Program-made: the position numbers and the translations under genes
Part shown: positions 25,853 through 35,210 of the stretch, piece after piece
Position numbering within the stretch: the stretch's first letter is position 1
How the letters are laid out: each line of letters begins with the position of its first letter
Source of the DNA: an uncultured Prevotellaceae bacterium
GTDB lineage: Bacteria; Bacteroidota; Bacteroidia; Bacteroidales; Bacteroidaceae
Length of the DNA stretch: 64,000 bases
Direction of reading: 5' to 3'
Assembly: GCA_900315105.1 (NCBI GenBank)
Contig: OMXX01000022.1
Coordinates: 1-64,000, forward strand
The notes under the pieces: generated by a model
The model's input: the letters and a program-made list of their open reading frames with translations, nothing else
What the model was told of the DNA's origin: nothing
Database searches by the model: none

Positions 25853-27133
25853 TTACTTTATCTTATAAGCATAGAATGCTCCGGCATGACGGACGTAGAG
25901 AATGCCATTGGCAATGGTTGGGTGTGCCCAATAAGGTCCGCTACCCTTCATAATACGGAACTCGCTTACTACGTTGAAAGCATCAGGCACGGCTTTTACA
26001 AGTCCTACAATACCACGACGCTCGTCATAGCAGTATAGCTTGTCATCGGCTGTGATGATAGAGCCTTTGCCTTTTCCCTGCCAAGCAGTTTCGTATTTTG
26101 TCTTACCTGTGTTCCAGTCTATGCAGCACCAGTTGCCTGCATTGTTGTTAATCCAGTTAGAGCCGTAGATATAGTCGCCTACGAGTACATAACCGCCATG
26201 ATGGGTGTCAAGAGTCTCTGTGCGCCATACGCAAGTAACGCTCTTCAAATCGTCAGAGAGCTGGAGCTGGAAGCCGTTGATGTCATAACCATGACAGAAG
26301 AATATCTTACCGTCACGATAGAGTGGTGAATTGGTGGTGATGTTATCAAAACGGCTTGAATTGCCATAGTGCTTTGGTCCCCAATCGTCGAAAGTCCATT
26401 CTATCTCACCTGTCTCTGGATTAACACCGAAGACTGTGAGAGCAGAAGAGCCGATGATCTGTCGCTTGCCCTTATACTCGATAAGGATAGGTGACACATA
26501 GCCGCTCTTGTTGTTCAGGGCACGAGTCTTCCATACTTCCTCGCCTGTGAACTTATTGAGGGCAACCATAGTAGTCTTATCGCCACAAGGAGTATAGATT
26601 ACCTTGTCGTCATATACCAGCGGACACTCGCTTGTGCCCCACATGCCTGTGTTACGGCTGTACTTCTCGCCACCGTTTACAGACCATACTATCTTGCCGT
26701 CCTCAGCCTTGATACATACAACCTCGCCCATACCGCTCACCACGTAGAGATTGCCATCGCTATATGTAGGTGTTGTACGAACCTCTGGATAAGAACCAGT
26801 CCAACGGTTGCCATATTCAACAGAATATACTTTTGTACCGTCAAGCTTATAACAGGTGAGCATTTCCTTGTCTTCCTGATCATTGAGACCGGTGAGGTAG
26901 ATACGGTCGCCCACTACCTGTGCAGAGGAATATCCCTTTCCGGCATTTTCTACCTCAAAGATTTTCTGAGGACCCTCGGCAGGCCACTCGTTGAGCAGTC
27001 CCTTGTCTGGATAGGAACCATTGTTCTGGGCTCCACGCCATCCGTTCACGCTCGAACCTTTGGTGAACTGCGTCTGAGCCGTTGATGTGCAGGCACTTAC
27101 TACGAGTGCCATCATGATTAACACGTTTCGCAT
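25853..27133 (-). CDS. PQQ-like beta-propeller exported protein (operon gene 15)
   Basis: A 426-residue exported protein: signal VLIMMALVVSACTSTAQ, possibly a lipoprotein with Cys at about 13. The domain is an eight-bladed PQQ-like propeller of the BamB type. Blade signatures include VVCIKAEDGKIVWSV, MVALNKFTGEEVWKT and CCIDWNTGKTKYETAW. The opening WRGAQNNGSYPDKGLLNEWP is typical of periplasmic propellers. ATG 27133 overlaps the end of the permease gene by 16 bp; the longer ORF to 27316 would lie within that gene. No PQQ synthesis genes are seen, so the fold is probably structural. Confidence 0.85.
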   Translation of the reverse strand: MRNVLIMMALVVSACTSTAQTQFTKGSSVNGWRGAQNNGSYPDKGLLNEWPAEGPQKIFEVENAGKGYSSAQVVGDRIYLTGLNDQEDKEMLTCYKLDGTKVYSVEYGNRWTGSYPEVRTTPTYSDGNLYVVSGMGEVVCIKAEDGKIVWSVNGGEKYSRNTGMWGTSECPLVYDDKVIYTPCGDKTTMVALNKFTGEEVWKTRALNNKSGYVSPILIEYKGKRQIIGSSALTVFGVNPETGEIEWTFDDWGPKHYGNSSRFDNITTNSPLYRDGKIFFCHGYDINGFQLQLSDDLKSVTCVWRTETLDTHHGGYVLVGDYIYGSNWINNNAGNWCCIDWNTGKTKYETAWQGKGKGSIITADDKLYCYDERRGIVGLVKAVPDAFNVVSEFRIMKGSGPYWAHPTIANGILYVRHAGAFYAYKIK

Positions 27134-30039
27134 TGTCTGATTGTTTTTTTTGTTATACTTATATATATGATTATGCATGTAAATACTATTATTGGCAAGA
27201 GGCATAGGAGGAATGTGGAAAGACTGAAGCTGAAGGTAGGAAGGAGGACTGATATAAGCAGACACACTCCCGCACCTGTAAGTATAGCGAGCAGAGGCAC
27301 GATGAGTTGTTCGCATCGGAACATGCGCACTATGGTAGCTGTTGGGAAACCTAAAGCATGGTAAAGGCGTATCTCCTCACTACGTGCCACCAGATTCTTA
27401 CGAATGACAATAATCAGACTGACCAAACCGAGCATCAGACCGAGTAATCCGAGGGAGAGGAAGATACGGAGATAGGTATCGGTCACTTCGAAGAAATGAA
27501 GCAGACGCTCTACGGACGGGATAAGGGTGAAGCCGTAGTCGGAGAGAGATGTGGTGAGGGTGGAGGTTAGGGTGTTGGGTGTTGGGTGCTGGGTGTTGGG
27601 GTTAGAACCTTCTACCTTTGACTTTTGCCCATCTTCCCTTACCAATACCACACGACTGCCCATTTCATCAGGCCAGAGCTGACGGAAACAGTCGATAGGC
27701 ATAATGGCATTTCCATGGAAGATGCCTGTAGGATATTCGGCTGCTATAACGACATTAACCTTACGTCCGTCACTTGCGTGATAGGTAAGCGTATCACCCA
27801 CCTTCTTCATCATACTCCAAAGCAGAGCCTCAGAATCAATGGCGATGGGGATTGTAAATTTACTTTCTTCTTTATACTTTACACTTTCTACTTCAGAGAT
27901 ATTTATTCCGAATGCCTTCATATCTTCGAGAGACATGCCAAAGACTGAAGGATTCTCGACATGATTCAGATTCAAGCAGCTTGCCTCATCCTCAGTATGC
28001 TTTGGCAACTGAAGGAAACGGAGATCGGATGGCAGATTGTCAAGATGCAGATGATGGCGACCTGCGGCCGTGTTGAGGTCATACTGCAAAGGGATGCGAC
28101 TCTCGCCATAATACTGATATCCTCCTGTTGCGGATTCTGAAGAATGGGAAAAATCAGGACGGTTTACTCCCACGGCAAAAACTGTCAGCACACCTAATGC
28201 CAATGTGATGAATGAAAGGCTATGCTGGTGGCGGAAGTATTTTATAATTGATAATTGATAATCGATAATTGATAATTTATTTTGACCTTCGACCTTTGCC
28301 TTTTGCCTTTTGCCTTTTGACATTTTACTTTCGCCTTTTAACTTTTGACCTCCCCTGACAGTAAGCGCAAGAACGACAAAGGCAAGGATGACAGAGAGTA
28401 TAAAAGACAGAACAACCGTCATGATATTTGCATGTATGGCAAAACCATCGGTATGCACTACCCCACTCCACGGACCTGCCAAAAGCTGGAGAATGACAGC
28501 AGCGTAGGCATAGCCCAATAATACACCTATGGGTGCAGATACGAGCACTACAGGTACAGCCTCAGAGAACAGTCTTCGGAACACCTGACGCTTGCTGAAT
28601 CCCAAGGCATTGAGCAATTGTATCTCAGGGCGTCGCAACTGATACATCTCTGAAAGAGGGTTCTGCATCAGCAGTGTTGCAGCGATAATGATGAAGAAGC
28701 CTAAAGCCAGGAAGAGCGTACCGAAGTCGGTGCCATTCTGTGCAGCATCAAGGGCTGCTATGCGAGGATGCACCACCGCTATACCGAATGATTGCGGAGT
28801 GAGTTGTTTCATACGAGCGGTATCGCACATCACCCTTGTTGCAACACCATAAGAACCTATCCAATCCTTTCCTACGGCATCGAGGCTCACAAGAGCCTTG
28901 GGAGTTTGACGATATTCAGCCCAATAGTTCTCATCAGCCTTTGTTATACGACTCATGTCAATAGGCAGGTCGCTATTCCAGTCCGTACAACGCTTAACGC
29001 CCGATAGTCCCGGGAAATCGGCAGTTATCACGTCAGCCTGTTTCTGAAACTCACTTATAGGAACGATACGACTCACACGAAAACGATGGCTGCGTGTCAG
29101 TAATTTCTTCAATCCACCTTGTGAGACGTAATATTCCATAGTGACAGAATCGCCTACATGAGCATTCATACGTCGGGCGGCATAGTCTGTCAGTATTGTC
29201 TCATCGCCTTTCAGCCTATCAGTAGCCGTAACAAACGAATAAGGTATCGTGCAGAGGCTGTTGACAAAATAAGCCAGATAGCGGGTAGATGGGTTGAGAG
29301 TTTCCACTACACTCTGAGGCAGGAATACTCGGTCTATGCCAATTATACTGTCACTATTGTTTTGCAGTCCTGAGTATTCTGGTCGCCATACTCCGTGGAA
29401 GGTATCGGAAGTAATGTTGTTTGGCGATAGGATGACATTAACCTTACCCTTTACTCCCAATGCCTCTGCCAACTGCTGACGATTGATAAACACGTTAAGC
29501 GGACGTACCTGCTCATTATGAAGCAATATGTTTCCCCCATCCTGAGCCGACTTTATTCCCTTTACGGTGAGTCGCAACTGCGTGGCATGACTCTGGGAGA
29601 TGAAAAGCGAGCCAGAGCCAACGAGATTGTTTGAGGGCAGATGGAGGATGATGGGGTTAGGGGTTAGAGGGGAGGGGTTAGAGATCAGAGTTGAGAGTTG
29701 AGGGTTTAGAGTAGCCTCATCATAATTCAGGGAATCATTGTCGGTACCCCAAACCATGACAGGAATCATCTTGCCTTCAGAAGAAATGAAGCCTTCAGAA
29801 AGCAGATAGCCTTTGGCATCTGATAGAATTTCGTTGTTAAGAATGGAATCGCTCAGAAAACCTGTGCCAGTCTGTATGAGTGTTTCTGAGTTTCCAAGTC
29901 GTTCGCTGACACGTTCCATAAGAGAGCCACGCACAGAATCGCCTAAAACGAGACTGCCCGTAAGCACGGCTGTCATCACCGCGATAGCCACAGCGACGAG
30001 CCTATAGAATCTTATGTAATATGAACGACTTTTTTTCAT
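27118..30039 (-). CDS. ABC transporter permease, duplicated FtsX domains (operon gene 14)
   Basis: A 973-residue permease of the LolCE/MacB type. One membrane helix (about 15-35) precedes a large periplasmic region. A first FtsX domain lies near 440-570 (FFIIIAATLLMQNPLSEMYQLRRPEIQLLNALG), and a second one at the C-terminus has IRKNLVARSEEIRLYHALG. Such permeases extract lipids or lipoproteins from the outer leaflet or drive export of periplasmic substrates. ATG 30039 is preferred to TTG 30057. Three patches of degenerate mini-repeat DNA lie in frame inside the gene (27549-27630, 28239-28352, 29651-29712), lengthening the loops. It is paired with the ATPase upstream. Confidence 0.85.
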   Translation of the reverse strand: MKKSRSYYIRFYRLVAVAIAVMTAVLTGSLVLGDSVRGSLMERVSERLGNSETLIQTGTGFLSDSILNNEILSDAKGYLLSEGFISSEGKMIPVMVWGTDNDSLNYDEATLNPQLSTLISNPSPLTPNPIILHLPSNNLVGSGSLFISQSHATQLRLTVKGIKSAQDGGNILLHNEQVRPLNVFINRQQLAEALGVKGKVNVILSPNNITSDTFHGVWRPEYSGLQNNSDSIIGIDRVFLPQSVVETLNPSTRYLAYFVNSLCTIPYSFVTATDRLKGDETILTDYAARRMNAHVGDSVTMEYYVSQGGLKKLLTRSHRFRVSRIVPISEFQKQADVITADFPGLSGVKRCTDWNSDLPIDMSRITKADENYWAEYRQTPKALVSLDAVGKDWIGSYGVATRVMCDTARMKQLTPQSFGIAVVHPRIAALDAAQNGTDFGTLFLALGFFIIIAATLLMQNPLSEMYQLRRPEIQLLNALGFSKRQVFRRLFSEAVPVVLVSAPIGVLLGYAYAAVILQLLAGPWSGVVHTDGFAIHANIMTVVLSFILSVILAFVVLALTVRGGQKLKGESKMSKGKRQKAKVEGQNKLSIIDYQLSIIKYFRHQHSLSFITLALGVLTVFAVGVNRPDFSHSSESATGGYQYYGESRIPLQYDLNTAAGRHHLHLDNLPSDLRFLQLPKHTEDEASCLNLNHVENPSVFGMSLEDMKAFGINISEVESVKYKEESKFTIPIAIDSEALLWSMMKKVGDTLTYHASDGRKVNVVIAAEYPTGIFHGNAIMPIDCFRQLWPDEMGSRVVLVREDGQKSKVEGSNPNTQHPTPNTLTSTLTTSLSDYGFTLIPSVERLLHFFEVTDTYLRIFLSLGLLGLMLGLVSLIIVIRKNLVARSEEIRLYHALGFPTATIVRMFRCEQLIVPLLAILTGAGVCLLISVLLPTFSFSLSTFLLCLLPIIVFTCIIIYISITKKTIRQCETC
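27549..27630. repeat. In-frame mini-repeat patch in the permease gene
   Basis: Degenerate GTTGGGTGTTGGG and GGTTAG units are read in frame as an Asn/Pro/Thr-rich stretch of the permease. Similar patches lie at 28239-28352 (ATTGATAATTG and CTTTTGCC units) and 29651-29712. Confidence 0.55.
28239..28352. repeat. In-frame mini-repeat patch in the permease gene
   Basis: Two different simple repeats abut here: ATAATTGATAATTGAT units and CCTTTTGCCTTTTGCC units. They encode a Lys-rich then Ile/Ser-rich insertion between membrane segments. Confidence 0.55.
29651..29712. repeat. In-frame GGGTTAGAG patch in the permease gene
   Basis: GGGGTTAGGGGTTAGAGG-type units are read in frame as Ser/Pro/Asn-rich residues in the periplasmic domain. 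Confidence 0.55.
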
Positions 30040-30082
30040 TTTTATGTTTAAAGTCAAAAGACTAAGGTCAAAGGTCTAAGGT

Positions 30083-30772
30083 CTAGTTTAGAGTTGGACA
30101 AAATACCTTGCCTTCTTTAAGCACATATCGTTTATCGGCAATGGAAGCCAATTCCTCTGAGTGGGTGACAAGTATAATGGTCATGCCCATCTGAGTGTTT
30201 ACGTGCCTTAACAACTGCCCAACCTCCTTGGCATGCTGACTATCAAGCTGTCCTGTAGGCTCATCTGCCAAGAGCAGTTTAGGACGCATAATAAGGGCAC
30301 GGCATAGGGCTACACGACTTTTCTCTCCTCCAGAAAGAGTTTCTGGCAACTGTTGCAAAATATCGCTTATACCCATTTGTTGTGCAAGCTGCATTGCCCA
30401 CTGCGTTTCCTCCGTTGTAGGTTTCTTATGGATTGCCAATGTAGGTATCAGGATATTCTGCAATGCCGTGAACTGAGGCAGGAGACGGTAATCCTGAAAC
30501 ATAAATCCAATCTGACGGTTACGAATCTGCAACAGCCTTGCTTCATCATCGTATGGTATCTGCTCTTCGCCTAAAAGATAGGTACCACCATCAGGCTTCA
30601 GAAGCGTTCCAAGCACATTCAGCAATGTGGTCTTGCCTGTACCTGATACGCCAGTCACAGCCACAAAGGCACCCTGCTCTACTTCCAAACTAAGTTCGTC
30701 GAGCACAATGCGCTGCCCGCCATTGCCATCGGCAAAGCTCTTTTGTATATTGTTCAGTTCGATATATGCCAT
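30083..30772 (-). CDS. ABC transporter ATP-binding protein, LolD/MacB-like (operon gene 13)
   Basis: A 229-residue ATPase subunit. Walker A is GVSGTGKTTLLNVLG, the signature LSGGEKSRVALCRAL, Walker B LLLADEPTGQLD and the H-loop ILVTHSEE. All are intact. It pairs with the FtsX permease 43 bp downstream. The ORF can be read to 30817 with GTG, but ATG 30772 (MAYIELNNIQKSF) fits family starts. Its place directly after the redox and terpene genes suggests transport of the pathway product or of its lipoproteins, which is inferred. Confidence 0.9.
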   Translation of the reverse strand: MAYIELNNIQKSFADGNGGQRIVLDELSLEVEQGAFVAVTGVSGTGKTTLLNVLGTLLKPDGGTYLLGEEQIPYDDEARLLQIRNRQIGFMFQDYRLLPQFTALQNILIPTLAIHKKPTTEETQWAMQLAQQMGISDILQQLPETLSGGEKSRVALCRALIMRPKLLLADEPTGQLDSQHAKEVGQLLRHVNTQMGMTIILVTHSEELASIADKRYVLKEGKVFCPTLN

Positions 30773-30813
30773 GTTATAGTTGAGGGTTGAGAGTTTAGAG
30801 TTGAGTGATAAAT

Positions 30814-32835
30814 TCACTCTTCACGTTCTCCAAAGCACAGCAAGGTGCCACGTGCAGTTTGTATGTAAAAATGCGAACCTATAACAAGCGGTTGCGCTAT
30901 GATTTGTTCTCCTGTTTCATATTCCCAGAGCTGCCTTCCTGTTGAAACTTCATGAATGCTGACAATACCTGTCTTGGTACATACCAGCAGACGGTTATCC
31001 ACCAATATAGGACTACACTCACCCGTATCACCTTTAAGTGAGGCAAACCATTTCTCCTTTCCATCCTTGCGGTCGAGACACACCAAACGGCGGTCGGTTG
31101 TCAATAGGTAGAGTGCATCCTCAGTAACAACAGGTACGGAAAGCATTCCACCATCATCCTCCGCAGCAGGAAGCAACTTCCGATGGTTCGCTATGCGACC
31201 TCCATCGGCAAGGGTAAGTTCATATACATCGCCACGATAATCAGCCACATACACATTATCCCCATCAACCACAGGAGAGGCAGGGATATAGGCATCTAAT
31301 TTTAGAGAATCGGCAGGAATTCCTGTTGTTCCGTTAACGATACGTACCCATGAATCGCAGCCTCCGAAGAGGACATAATCCTGCCAAAGCACAGCAGCAC
31401 CATTGATATAATTACCTGTTTCTACACGATTGATAAGCTTACCAGTAAGAGGCGAGAGCGTGTACATGTAATTGTCGTAGCTGCCTATGAAGAGGGCTGA
31501 AGGGGAGGGGTTAGAGGTTATGGTTGGTTTCGCCATAATCTGCCCTTCTGTGGCAAAGCTCCATCGCTCTGAACCGTCAGGCAAAGACAGAGAACGCACT
31601 TTACCGTCAAGCATTCCAACATAGAGCGTAGAATCCTCTATTGTAAACGAAGCCTCCATATCAGAACCAAGTGCAAGACTAAGCCTTTGCTCACCTGTTT
31701 CCTCATCGAGCCCCACCATCTGTCCGTGCTTGTCGCAAGTGAGCACCATGCCGTTATATGCGTCAGGAGAAGCCACCGTCCTCACATTGTGACGATGCTC
31801 CCACAACAGCTTTGGATGTTCTGGAAGTTCAGCATTTACCGACATACTTTCAGGCAAAGAACGACAGCCTGTGAGCAAAACCAACAACGGAAGCAGGAGT
31901 TTCAATACAAGGGCACCAGTAGGACATAATTCTGCAATTTTTTCGCTAATATGATTCTTGCTCTCCTCCGGGACAACCACCCGCATATCAAAACCACGGC
32001 GTTCAAAGGTAAAGCCGTCGTTAGAGTTATATACGCACAGACCGCAACGAATGCACTTGGCAGGTTCATAAACCAAATTTCCTATGACAGGAATCTGTTC
32101 CTTGACAGGCAATGAAGACTGTAATCCATAGCGAGTAACCTTGATACCAGCCTCCGTGGAATACTTACGCAACTTACATTTTTCCTTTCCGTCACAGGCA
32201 CAATGCAGACAATGGCTCGGCTGCGTATAGATTTCCTTCAAACGCAGTTTCTCCTTATCGGTGAAACGACCTAAACGGCTGTTAAATTTAGAGGTTATAG
32301 AGGAGGACTTAGAGGTTTGCGACGAGTGTTGGTTATCCTCCAAAAGGCTTCCAAGTATCTCTCTAATCTTTACCCCTTCGTCAACGGTAGAACGCCTACA
32401 TGCTTTCTCGCACGGAGCCTTGCAACCTTCACATGACACACCGCCCAGCAATTCACGAGCCTCATCCAGTTTGCCAAGATCATAGAGATTGATTACACCT
32501 GCTACATCTATGCCACGCTGACAAACTATCGAGCATGGCCCCTCGCAATCGGCACGATGGTCACTCAACAGCAGTTCCAGAGAAAGGCGACGCAGTTCCT
32601 TTACTTCATCACTATCAGTCTCTATCTGCATACCTTCGTATGGCTTTGTGGAGCAAGAAGGCACCATTTGTCCTGTCCTTAAATCCTTCACCATACACAC
32701 CATGCACGAAGGCTGATGCTCTTTTCCTTCCGCATAGCACATTGAAGGCACATGAATGCCTATTTCTCGCAGTTCCTCAATAAGAGGGCGCTGACCGCTG
32801 ACCGATATATCCTTGTTATTTACGCTTATTCTCAT
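30814..32835 (-). CDS. NuoG-like Fe-S protein fused to a membrane-anchored PQQ-like propeller (operon gene 12)
   Basis: A protein of about 673 residues with two unlike halves. The N-terminal half has a plant-type [2Fe-2S] domain (MCYAEGKEHQPSCMVC, later SC) and a GltD-like Fer4_20 region (DCEGPCSIVCQRGIDV, CEGCKAPCEKACRRSTVDE). A CLHCACDGKEKC cluster and a NuoG-type CIRCGLCVYN with LCPTGAL follow. Then comes a hydrophobic stretch with a lipobox-like end (LLLPLLVLLTGC), followed by a complete BamB-type propeller. Clusters inside and propeller outside, joined by this helix, is the simplest topology. The start ATG 32835 overlaps the NuoEF gene. In-frame mini-repeats occur at 31497-31525 and 32280-32335. 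Confidence 0.8.
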   Translation of the reverse strand: MRISVNNKDISVSGQRPLIEELREIGIHVPSMCYAEGKEHQPSCMVCMVKDLRTGQMVPSCSTKPYEGMQIETDSDEVKELRRLSLELLLSDHRADCEGPCSIVCQRGIDVAGVINLYDLGKLDEARELLGGVSCEGCKAPCEKACRRSTVDEGVKIREILGSLLEDNQHSSQTSKSSSITSKFNSRLGRFTDKEKLRLKEIYTQPSHCLHCACDGKEKCKLRKYSTEAGIKVTRYGLQSSLPVKEQIPVIGNLVYEPAKCIRCGLCVYNSNDGFTFERRGFDMRVVVPEESKNHISEKIAELCPTGALVLKLLLPLLVLLTGCRSLPESMSVNAELPEHPKLLWEHRHNVRTVASPDAYNGMVLTCDKHGQMVGLDEETGEQRLSLALGSDMEASFTIEDSTLYVGMLDGKVRSLSLPDGSERWSFATEGQIMAKPTITSNPSPSALFIGSYDNYMYTLSPLTGKLINRVETGNYINGAAVLWQDYVLFGGCDSWVRIVNGTTGIPADSLKLDAYIPASPVVDGDNVYVADYRGDVYELTLADGGRIANHRKLLPAAEDDGGMLSVPVVTEDALYLLTTDRRLVCLDRKDGKEKWFASLKGDTGECSPILVDNRLLVCTKTGIVSIHEVSTGRQLWEYETGEQIIAQPLVIGSHFYIQTARGTLLCFGEREE

Positions 32836-35206
32836 ACTTAATGGCATTAAAGTCACATTCGTCTATGCACAGTCCGCAGAGAGTGCAACGCTCCGTATCA
32901 ATAGTATGCTTCTCGTATGGCACGAAAGGAATGGCATCAGCAGGACAGCATCGAGCACACTTGGTACAACCGATACAATCGTCGGTTACAGTCAATGTCA
33001 CCATCTGCTTGCAACTGCCAGTACGGCAAATACCCTGCACATGCTCCTCATACTCCTTTCGGAAATGTCGGAGAGTTGACAGAACAGGATTCGGTGCTGT
33101 TTTGCCCAATCCACAGAGCGCAGCCTTCTTCACGGCTTTTGCCAATACCTCCAGATTGTCAATATCGGTTATAGTACCCTTGCCCGATGCAAGACGGTCA
33201 AGGATATCCAACATCCTCTTAGCACCAACCCTACAGAACGTACACTTGCCACAACTCTCACCAGATATGAAAGTCAGGAAATAGCGTGCCACATCCACCA
33301 TACAATCACTCTCACTCAACACCACAAGACCGCCCGATCCCATGATAGCCCCCATCTCGTTGAGAGCATCGAAATCAACGGCCACATCGCATAGCTCAGT
33401 AGGGATACAGCCTCCTGAAGGGCCGCCTGTCTGTACCGCCTTCAGTTTCTCACCGTTCTCCATGCCACCGCCTATACGCTCCACAATCTGTCGTAGCGTT
33501 ATACCCATAGGCACTTCGATAAGTCCGCCATGGCGCACCTTTCCAGCCAAGGCAAACACCTTTGTTCCCTTGCTGTTCTCCGTACCAATCTCTCGGTAGG
33601 CATCTGCGCCACGACTTACGATAAATGGCACCTGACTCAGCGTTTCTACGTTGTTTATCAGAGTAGGATGTCCGAACAGTCCACGCTGTGCAGGATAAGG
33701 CGGACGCAGATGCGGGAATCCACGCTTACCTTCTATTGATGCTATCAATGCCGTTTCCTCACCGCATACGAAAGCACCTGCACCCTCAAAGATTCTTACA
33801 TCAACAGAGAAATCCGTGCCAAGTATTTTTTCCCCTACAAATCCATGTTCGCTGCACATCTCCAATGCACGACGAATACGAATCACAGCCTGCGGATATT
33901 CAGCACGAATATATAATATAGCCTTATGCGCACCCACGGCATATGCAGCAATAACCAAGCCCTCGATTACGCGCAACGGATAACTCTCCAAAAGGATACG
34001 ATCCATAAAAGCACCTGGGTCGCCCTCATCACCATTACAGATGACGTACTTTTCCTGATCCTTCTCCCCGGCTACAAGCAGCCACTTGCGTCCTGACGGG
34101 AAGCCACCGCCACCACGTCCACGAATACCGCTCTTGAGAACCTCATCTATCAAGGCTTCCCTATCCATAGTCAGAGCCTTACGCAGACCTTCAAATCCAC
34201 CTCTGCTGATGTATTCGTCTATGTCGAGAGGGTTCATCAAACCGTAGCCCTCAGTAGAAATGCGATGCTGCCCTTCAAGGAAGGTGTTTATGTTCTCGTT
34301 GCGTTGTGTGTCACTTTGATAGACGATGTTATCCCAAGTCTGGTCAGTATGGAATGTATCTACCTGATTAAGCAGGGCATTGCGAAGGCGAAGCAAACGA
34401 GATGCAGGACGGAAATGATGCAACAATACCTCCTTCACCTCCTCCGGACGTATGTTGGGATAGCGTGTTATCTTGCCATCAGGCATAGCAACATCGATAA
34501 GAGGCACAAGGTTACAGGCACCAACACACGACACTGGCTTGAGCGTCACGTTGATGCCCAATTCACGACAAGCCTGTTCAACAGCCTCGCGCACTTCGGC
34601 AGTTCCGCTTGCCTGGCAACAATTCTCCATACCTATGCGTACCTCGCCCTGAATCGCTTTCTTGCTCTCGGCTTTATCAGCTTCATCAGAATCAGCCGTC
34701 GTACGCTCGAACTCTGCCAATACCTCATTAACACGTCCTGGCTGCACATGACCGAAGATTTTATTATCAATCTGCACCACAGGAGCCAGTGCACAGCAAC
34801 CCAGACAGGCAATCTTCTCTATTGAGTATCGCTGGTCATCGGTAGTGATAGTGTCCTCGTTCATGTTCAGTTCGCGTCGGAAAGCATCATACACGGTATT
34901 AGCTCCTTTCACATGACAGGCAGTACCACAACAAACGCGGATGGTATGCCTACCATATGGAATCATTCGGAACTGGGCATAGAACGTTGCTACGGAAATG
35001 GCCTGTGCCCGGTCAATATCCGTAGTTTCATATACACGTTCCAAAGCATCGGAAGGCAGATAGCTGAACTCCGTCTGCAAGGCCTGTAGCAAAGGGATGA
35101 TATGCTCACGTCCCTTTCCTATCCTTTCTATGACGGCATCAGTTCTGTTACGGATAGCCTCTCGAGCCTCCTCTGGTGAGGTGATGTTACAATTCTCACA
35201 TGTCAT
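32816..35206 (-). CDS. NuoE-NuoF fusion, NADH-oxidising Fe-S flavoprotein (operon gene 11)
   Basis: A 796-residue protein that should oxidise NADH and pass electrons to Fe-S centres. Residues 1-165 are a NuoE-type [2Fe-2S] domain (VCCGTACHVKGA, CLGCCALAPV). A second thioredoxin-like ferredoxin follows near 190-265 (NCCQASG, SCVGACN). The NuoF core has the FMN/NADH loops RGRGGGGFPSG and NGDEGDPGAFMDR and the 4Fe-4S site ESCGKCTFC. Two C-terminal 4Fe-4S motifs are CIGCTKCARCCP and CTLCGLCIDEC. This order resembles HydB/HndC subunits of electron-bifurcating hydrogenases, but no hydrogenase or complex I membrane gene is nearby. The likely partner is the NuoG-like fusion downstream, whose start overlaps its end. 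Confidence 0.9.
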   Translation of the reverse strand: MTCENCNITSPEEAREAIRNRTDAVIERIGKGREHIIPLLQALQTEFSYLPSDALERVYETTDIDRAQAISVATFYAQFRMIPYGRHTIRVCCGTACHVKGANTVYDAFRRELNMNEDTITTDDQRYSIEKIACLGCCALAPVVQIDNKIFGHVQPGRVNEVLAEFERTTADSDEADKAESKKAIQGEVRIGMENCCQASGTAEVREAVEQACRELGINVTLKPVSCVGACNLVPLIDVAMPDGKITRYPNIRPEEVKEVLLHHFRPASRLLRLRNALLNQVDTFHTDQTWDNIVYQSDTQRNENINTFLEGQHRISTEGYGLMNPLDIDEYISRGGFEGLRKALTMDREALIDEVLKSGIRGRGGGGFPSGRKWLLVAGEKDQEKYVICNGDEGDPGAFMDRILLESYPLRVIEGLVIAAYAVGAHKAILYIRAEYPQAVIRIRRALEMCSEHGFVGEKILGTDFSVDVRIFEGAGAFVCGEETALIASIEGKRGFPHLRPPYPAQRGLFGHPTLINNVETLSQVPFIVSRGADAYREIGTENSKGTKVFALAGKVRHGGLIEVPMGITLRQIVERIGGGMENGEKLKAVQTGGPSGGCIPTELCDVAVDFDALNEMGAIMGSGGLVVLSESDCMVDVARYFLTFISGESCGKCTFCRVGAKRMLDILDRLASGKGTITDIDNLEVLAKAVKKAALCGLGKTAPNPVLSTLRHFRKEYEEHVQGICRTGSCKQMVTLTVTDDCIGCTKCARCCPADAIPFVPYEKHTIDTERCTLCGLCIDECDFNAIKYENKRK

Positions 35207-35210
35207 ACCG

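Noticed and set aside
27134..27316. Longer N-terminus of the last propeller gene
   Set aside because: The extension lies within the permease gene in another frame and would hide the signal peptide.
30814..35206. Respiratory complex I or bifurcating hydrogenase
   Set aside because: NuoE/F/G-like modules are present, but no NuoB/D/H/L/M/N genes or H-cluster hydrogenase subunit lie nearby, and the gene order is unlike either.
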